Origin: CAZIGK01 sp964538615
GTDB lineage: Bacteria; Pseudomonadota; Alphaproteobacteria; Rickettsiales; RI-342
Direction of reading: 5' to 3'
Assembly (NCBI GenBank): GCA_964538615.1
Contig: CAZIGK010000018.1
Coordinates: forward strand, 1-35,153
DNA: 35,153 bases
Part shown: one piece after another, positions 32,761 through 35,153 of the stretch
How the letters are laid out: every line of letters begins with the position of its first letter
Numbering within the stretch: position 1 is the stretch's first letter
Notes under the pieces: generated by a model
Told to the model about the DNA's origin: nothing
Seen by the model: only the letters and a program-made list of their open reading frames with translations
Database searches by the model: none
Made by a program: the position numbers and the translations under genes

Positions 32761-34101
32761 TTAGGCGGTTAATTCCGCTTCTAAATCATACTCATCTGCC
32801 GCTATAATACGTGCTTGCACAAATTCACCTGCCTTCACATCCGTCACGCCGGGCAGGTGCACTACCCCATCAATCTCCGGTGCATCCCCACGGGTACGGC
32901 CAATGGCACCATCGGCATGTACTTCATCAATGAGAAGCTGTTGTGTGCTACCGACTTTGCGTTGCAGGCGTTGTGCGCTAATCTCCTGCTGCACTTCCAT
33001 AAAGCGGTGCCAGCGTTCTTCTTTCACTTCTTCTGGTACTGCACCTACCAGTGCATTGGCGGCTGCACCTTGCACGGCTTCGTATTTAAAACAGCCAGCG
33101 CGGTCTATTTGCACCTCCCGAATCCAGTCCAGCAAATATTGAAAATCTTCTTCTGTCTCTCCGGGGAAGCCCACAATAAAGGTAGAGCGCAAGGTCAGAT
33201 CCGGGCAATTATTGCGCCATTGCAAGATACGGTTGGTGGTTTTTTCCAGCGCGGCAGGGCGGCGCATGGCTTTCAATACATTTTGGCTGGCATGTTGGAA
33301 GGGAATATCCAGATAAGGTAAAATTCGTCCTGCATTCATCAATTCAATCACTTTATCCACATGGGGATAGGGGTAGACATAATGCATCCGCACCCAGACA
33401 CCAAATTCGCCCAGCGCATCGGCCAGATCATAAAAACGTGTGGCGATTTCTTTGTCTCGCCACATAGAAGGGGCATATTTCATGTCCACGCCATAGGCGC
33501 TGGTATCCTGAGAGATGACCAGTAATTCTTTCACTCCGGCGTTGACCAGCCGTTCAGCCTCCCGCAGTACATCTCCCACCGGACGGCTCACCAAATCCCC
33601 CCGCAGGGAAGGAATAATGCAGAAACTACAGCGGTTGTTGCAGCCTTCGGATATTTTGAGATAAGCATAATGCCGGGGAGTTAGCTTTACCCCCTGATCC
33701 GGCACCAGATCCATATAGGGGTTATGCACCGGGGGAATGGCCTGATGCACAGCCTCCACCACGGATTCATATTGTTGCGGGCCGGTAATGGCCAGCACAT
33801 TGGGAAATTTCTGCCGAATGACCTCTGGCTCTGCACCCAGGCACCCCGTTACCACCACTTTGCCGTTTTCCGCCAGCGCCTCACCAATCGCCTGCAAGGA
33901 TTCATCGCGGGCGGAATCTAAAAAGCCGCAAGTATTCACGACCACGACATCCGCCCCTTCATAAGAGGGGGAGAATTGATACCCCTCGGCGCGCAACTGG
34001 GTCAAAATCCGTTCGGAATCTACCAGTGCTTTCGGGCAGCCAAGGCTGACAAAGCCGACTTTGGGTTGCTTCTGAGAAGTTTTGGGAGACGGATGGGTCA
34101 T
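32761..34101 (-). CDS. rimO: Ribosomal protein S12 methylthiotransferase RimO
   Basis: A 446-residue radical-SAM enzyme adding a methylthio group to the conserved Asp of ribosomal protein S12. The N-terminal UPF0004 domain supplies auxiliary cluster ligands C22 (SLGCPKALVDSE), C58 (NTCGFLD) and C87 (TGCLGAEPE). The radical-SAM cluster is C154, C158 and C161 (CNNRCSFC). A C-terminal TRAM domain follows. SLGCPKALVDSE and GDLVSRP distinguish RimO from MiaB. Its stop is next to the tandem boxes of the downstream gene. Confidence 0.95.
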   Translation of the reverse strand: MTHPSPKTSQKQPKVGFVSLGCPKALVDSERILTQLRAEGYQFSPSYEGADVVVVNTCGFLDSARDESLQAIGEALAENGKVVVTGCLGAEPEVIRQKFPNVLAITGPQQYESVVEAVHQAIPPVHNPYMDLVPDQGVKLTPRHYAYLKISEGCNNRCSFCIIPSLRGDLVSRPVGDVLREAERLVNAGVKELLVISQDTSAYGVDMKYAPSMWRDKEIATRFYDLADALGEFGVWVRMHYVYPYPHVDKVIELMNAGRILPYLDIPFQHASQNVLKAMRRPAALEKTTNRILQWRNNCPDLTLRSTFIVGFPGETEEDFQYLLDWIREVQIDRAGCFKYEAVQGAAANALVGAVPEEVKEERWHRFMEVQQEISAQRLQRKVGSTQQLLIDEVHADGAIGRTRGDAPEIDGVVHLPGVTDVKAGEFVQARIIAADEYDLEAELTA

Positions 34102-34222
34102 GATAAACTACGCCACAGAGTGAAAACGGCCTTCTATTAGCGCAATTTATTGAAAAAATACAGAAAAAATAACGCATCAGAATATTTTGCAGGACGCATA
34201 CCGTACCGAAAAATATCAATGG

Positions 34223-34242
34223 AGCATAAATCAATTTATGCT
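34223..34242. promoter_or_regulatory. Perfect 8-bp palindrome in the rimO / porin intergenic region
   Basis: AGCATAAA-TCAA-TTTATGCT lies 53 bases before the porin ATG and 121 bases before the rimO ATG, in an AT-rich 194-base gap. A dimeric repressor operator is the simplest reading. No T run follows, so it is not a terminator. Confidence 0.4.
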
Positions 34243-34295
34243 AATTTAATGCGTTCGCCCCATGAGGGGTATGTCATAGGAATAGGGTTCTTTAT

Positions 34296-35044
34296 ATGGT
34301 ATCCAGCCGGTTAGGTTCTTTTTTGATGTGTTCGTGTCTTCTGTCTGCCGCTCTCATGGGGGGGTGGGCATTGCTCCGGCCATGGCATTGCCGGAGGGAA
34401 CTTTTTCCGCCAATACCACCTTTGTCACGGATTATCGCTTTCGCGGTATCAGTCAGAGTGCAGAGCACGGTGCTGTACAGTTAGGCGGATTATATAACCA
34501 ACCCCTGAACGAGAGCTGGAGCGTCTATGCGGGTGGCTGGATGTCCAACGTGGATTTCATGGATAATCATGAAGCGGAATATGAACTGGATGGATATAGT
34601 GGTTTTGCCTACGCCAAGGATGACTGGACGTTTGATGTGGGGGGTATTTATTATGCTTATCCGGGGGCAAACAGCGGAGTGGGCTATGATTATTATGAGT
34701 TTCAGATGAACGGTAGTTACGCGTTCGATGATTTTACCCTGTTGGCGGCAACAAACTATTCGCCCGATTATTTCGGTCATTCCGGCCATTCCCTGTACAG
34801 CAAAGCCGGAGTGAAAGTGCCCTTGCCGCAGGACATCACTCTGGCTGGTACCCTGAGCTATATTTATATTGATGATCGTCTGGCTTTCGGTGTGCCAAGC
34901 TATGCCCAGTGGGGTATTGGTATAACCCGCCCCTTCTACGGTGTGGATGTCGGGCTGGAATATCAGGACACCAACCTGACCCGCAATGAATGTGCGGATG
35001 GCTGCGATGCCGTTGTCCTTTTCTCCCTCAGCAAAAGCTTCTAA
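34296..35044 (+). CDS. TorF-type outer-membrane protein, frame split at a G7 tract in the signal peptide
   Basis: The ATG at 34296, with TAGGG eight bases upstream, opens a signal peptide (MVSSRLGSFLMCSCLLSAAL) that then leaves the frame of the barrel. The mature sequence is in another frame: VTDYRFRGISQS, YAGGWMSNVDF, repeated aromatic beta-strands, ending KSF, as in the TorF / TIGR02001 family of putative porins. Seven G (34358-34364) mark the junction. With eight G, one uninterrupted 249-residue protein results, its signal peptide ending APAMA before LPEG. A GTG at 34328 opens the barrel frame but gives no signal peptide or ribosome-binding site. Expression therefore needs slippage, or the gene is off, or the base count is an assembly error. 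Confidence 0.8.
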
Positions 35045-35071
35045 AACCTGACGATCCCATGACATAGATGG

Positions 35072-35153
35072 TGTCGTCAAATTCGCTAGTACACAGCAAA
35101 AATGGCTGTTTTGCGAGCAGCAGAGTGAGCGTACATCGTGGTACGTGACATGA
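35072..35153. repeat. Structured non-coding repeat element (copy B, cut by window end)
   Basis: TGTCGTCA (35072-35079) matches the start of the element at 13091. Hairpin 1 is GCAAAA-loop-TTTTGC (35096-35114) and hairpin 2 CGTAC-ATCGTG-GTACG (35130-35145). The spacing between the hairpins (15 bases) is the same as in copy A, and the loop motif TGGCTG is identical, but the stem bases differ in a paired way. Hairpin 1, 51 bases after the porin stop, might also serve as its 3' end. Confidence 0.55.

Noticed and set aside
1..35153. CRISPR arrays, tRNA or rRNA genes, transposases, integrated phage
   Set aside because: No regularly spaced direct repeats, cloverleaf-like sequences or transposase and phage motifs were seen. 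XerD is the only recombinase and is in its normal housekeeping context.

Overview
The window reads as ordinary chromosome of an alphaproteobacterium of roughly 50-55 % GC. The cell-cycle regulator CtrA is unmistakable. The gene neighbourhoods also fit that class: xerD opposite aroK-aroB, plsC-DUF218-ftsX, RNase D-kdsD-lptC-lptA-lptB, PpiD-like chaperone-trpE, and tpiA-secG-pyrG-kdsA. LPS genes (kdsD, kdsA, lptABC) and flagellar genes (fliI, fliJ) point to a motile Gram-negative cell. The order or genus cannot be fixed from the sequence alone.

Layout. 82-5043 (minus): a tightly overlapping aroK-aroB-CNNM/CorC-xthA-M23 peptidase operon. 5138-7848 (plus): a small membrane protein, an unknown exported protein and XerD. 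7884-10019 (minus): a small AT-rich orphan and a long Pro/Gln/Met-rich protein of unknown function. 10137-11930 (minus): fliI-fliJ, divergent from ctrA (12256-12975), which ends in a strong terminator. 13093-13222: a structured non-coding repeat. 13301-15534 (minus): ftsX-DUF218-plsC, with no ftsE beside ftsX. 15726-19652 (plus): a small membrane ORF, a pyruvate-decarboxylase-like ThDP enzyme, and an AT-rich pentapeptide-repeat-like membrane protein. This last stretch looks like an accessory insertion next to lptB. 19656-27232 (minus): one long run of PpiD-like, trpE, a Cys-rich lipoprotein, RNase D, kdsD, lptC, lptA and lptB. 27473-31417 (plus): tpiA, secG, pyrG, kdsA. 31412-32697 (minus): two unknown genes, one with features of a permuted NlpC/P60-like cysteine hydrolase. 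32761-34101 (minus): rimO. 34296-35044 (plus): a TorF-type outer-membrane protein whose signal peptide and barrel lie in different frames, separated by a run of seven G. A second copy of the structured repeat starts at 35072 and runs off the window.

How the genes work together. KdsD and KdsA supply the Kdo branch of LPS core synthesis, and LptC/LptA/LptB drive LPS export, alongside envelope factors (PpiD-like chaperone, SecG, PlsC, FtsX). CtrA probably acts on its own promoter and on fliI, because CtrA-like boxes lie in their shared intergenic region.

Most interesting points: (1) a probable phase-variable or frameshifted porin; (2) a 17-bp tandem motif, TGTCATGAAAWTGTCAT, shared by the upstream regions of two otherwise unrelated unknown genes (starts at 10019 and 32697), suggesting an undescribed regulon; (3) a two-hairpin repeat whose two copies differ by compensatory stem changes; (4) a pyruvate-decarboxylase relative with Gln at the position of an essential Glu, followed in the same frame by a pentapeptide-like membrane protein.
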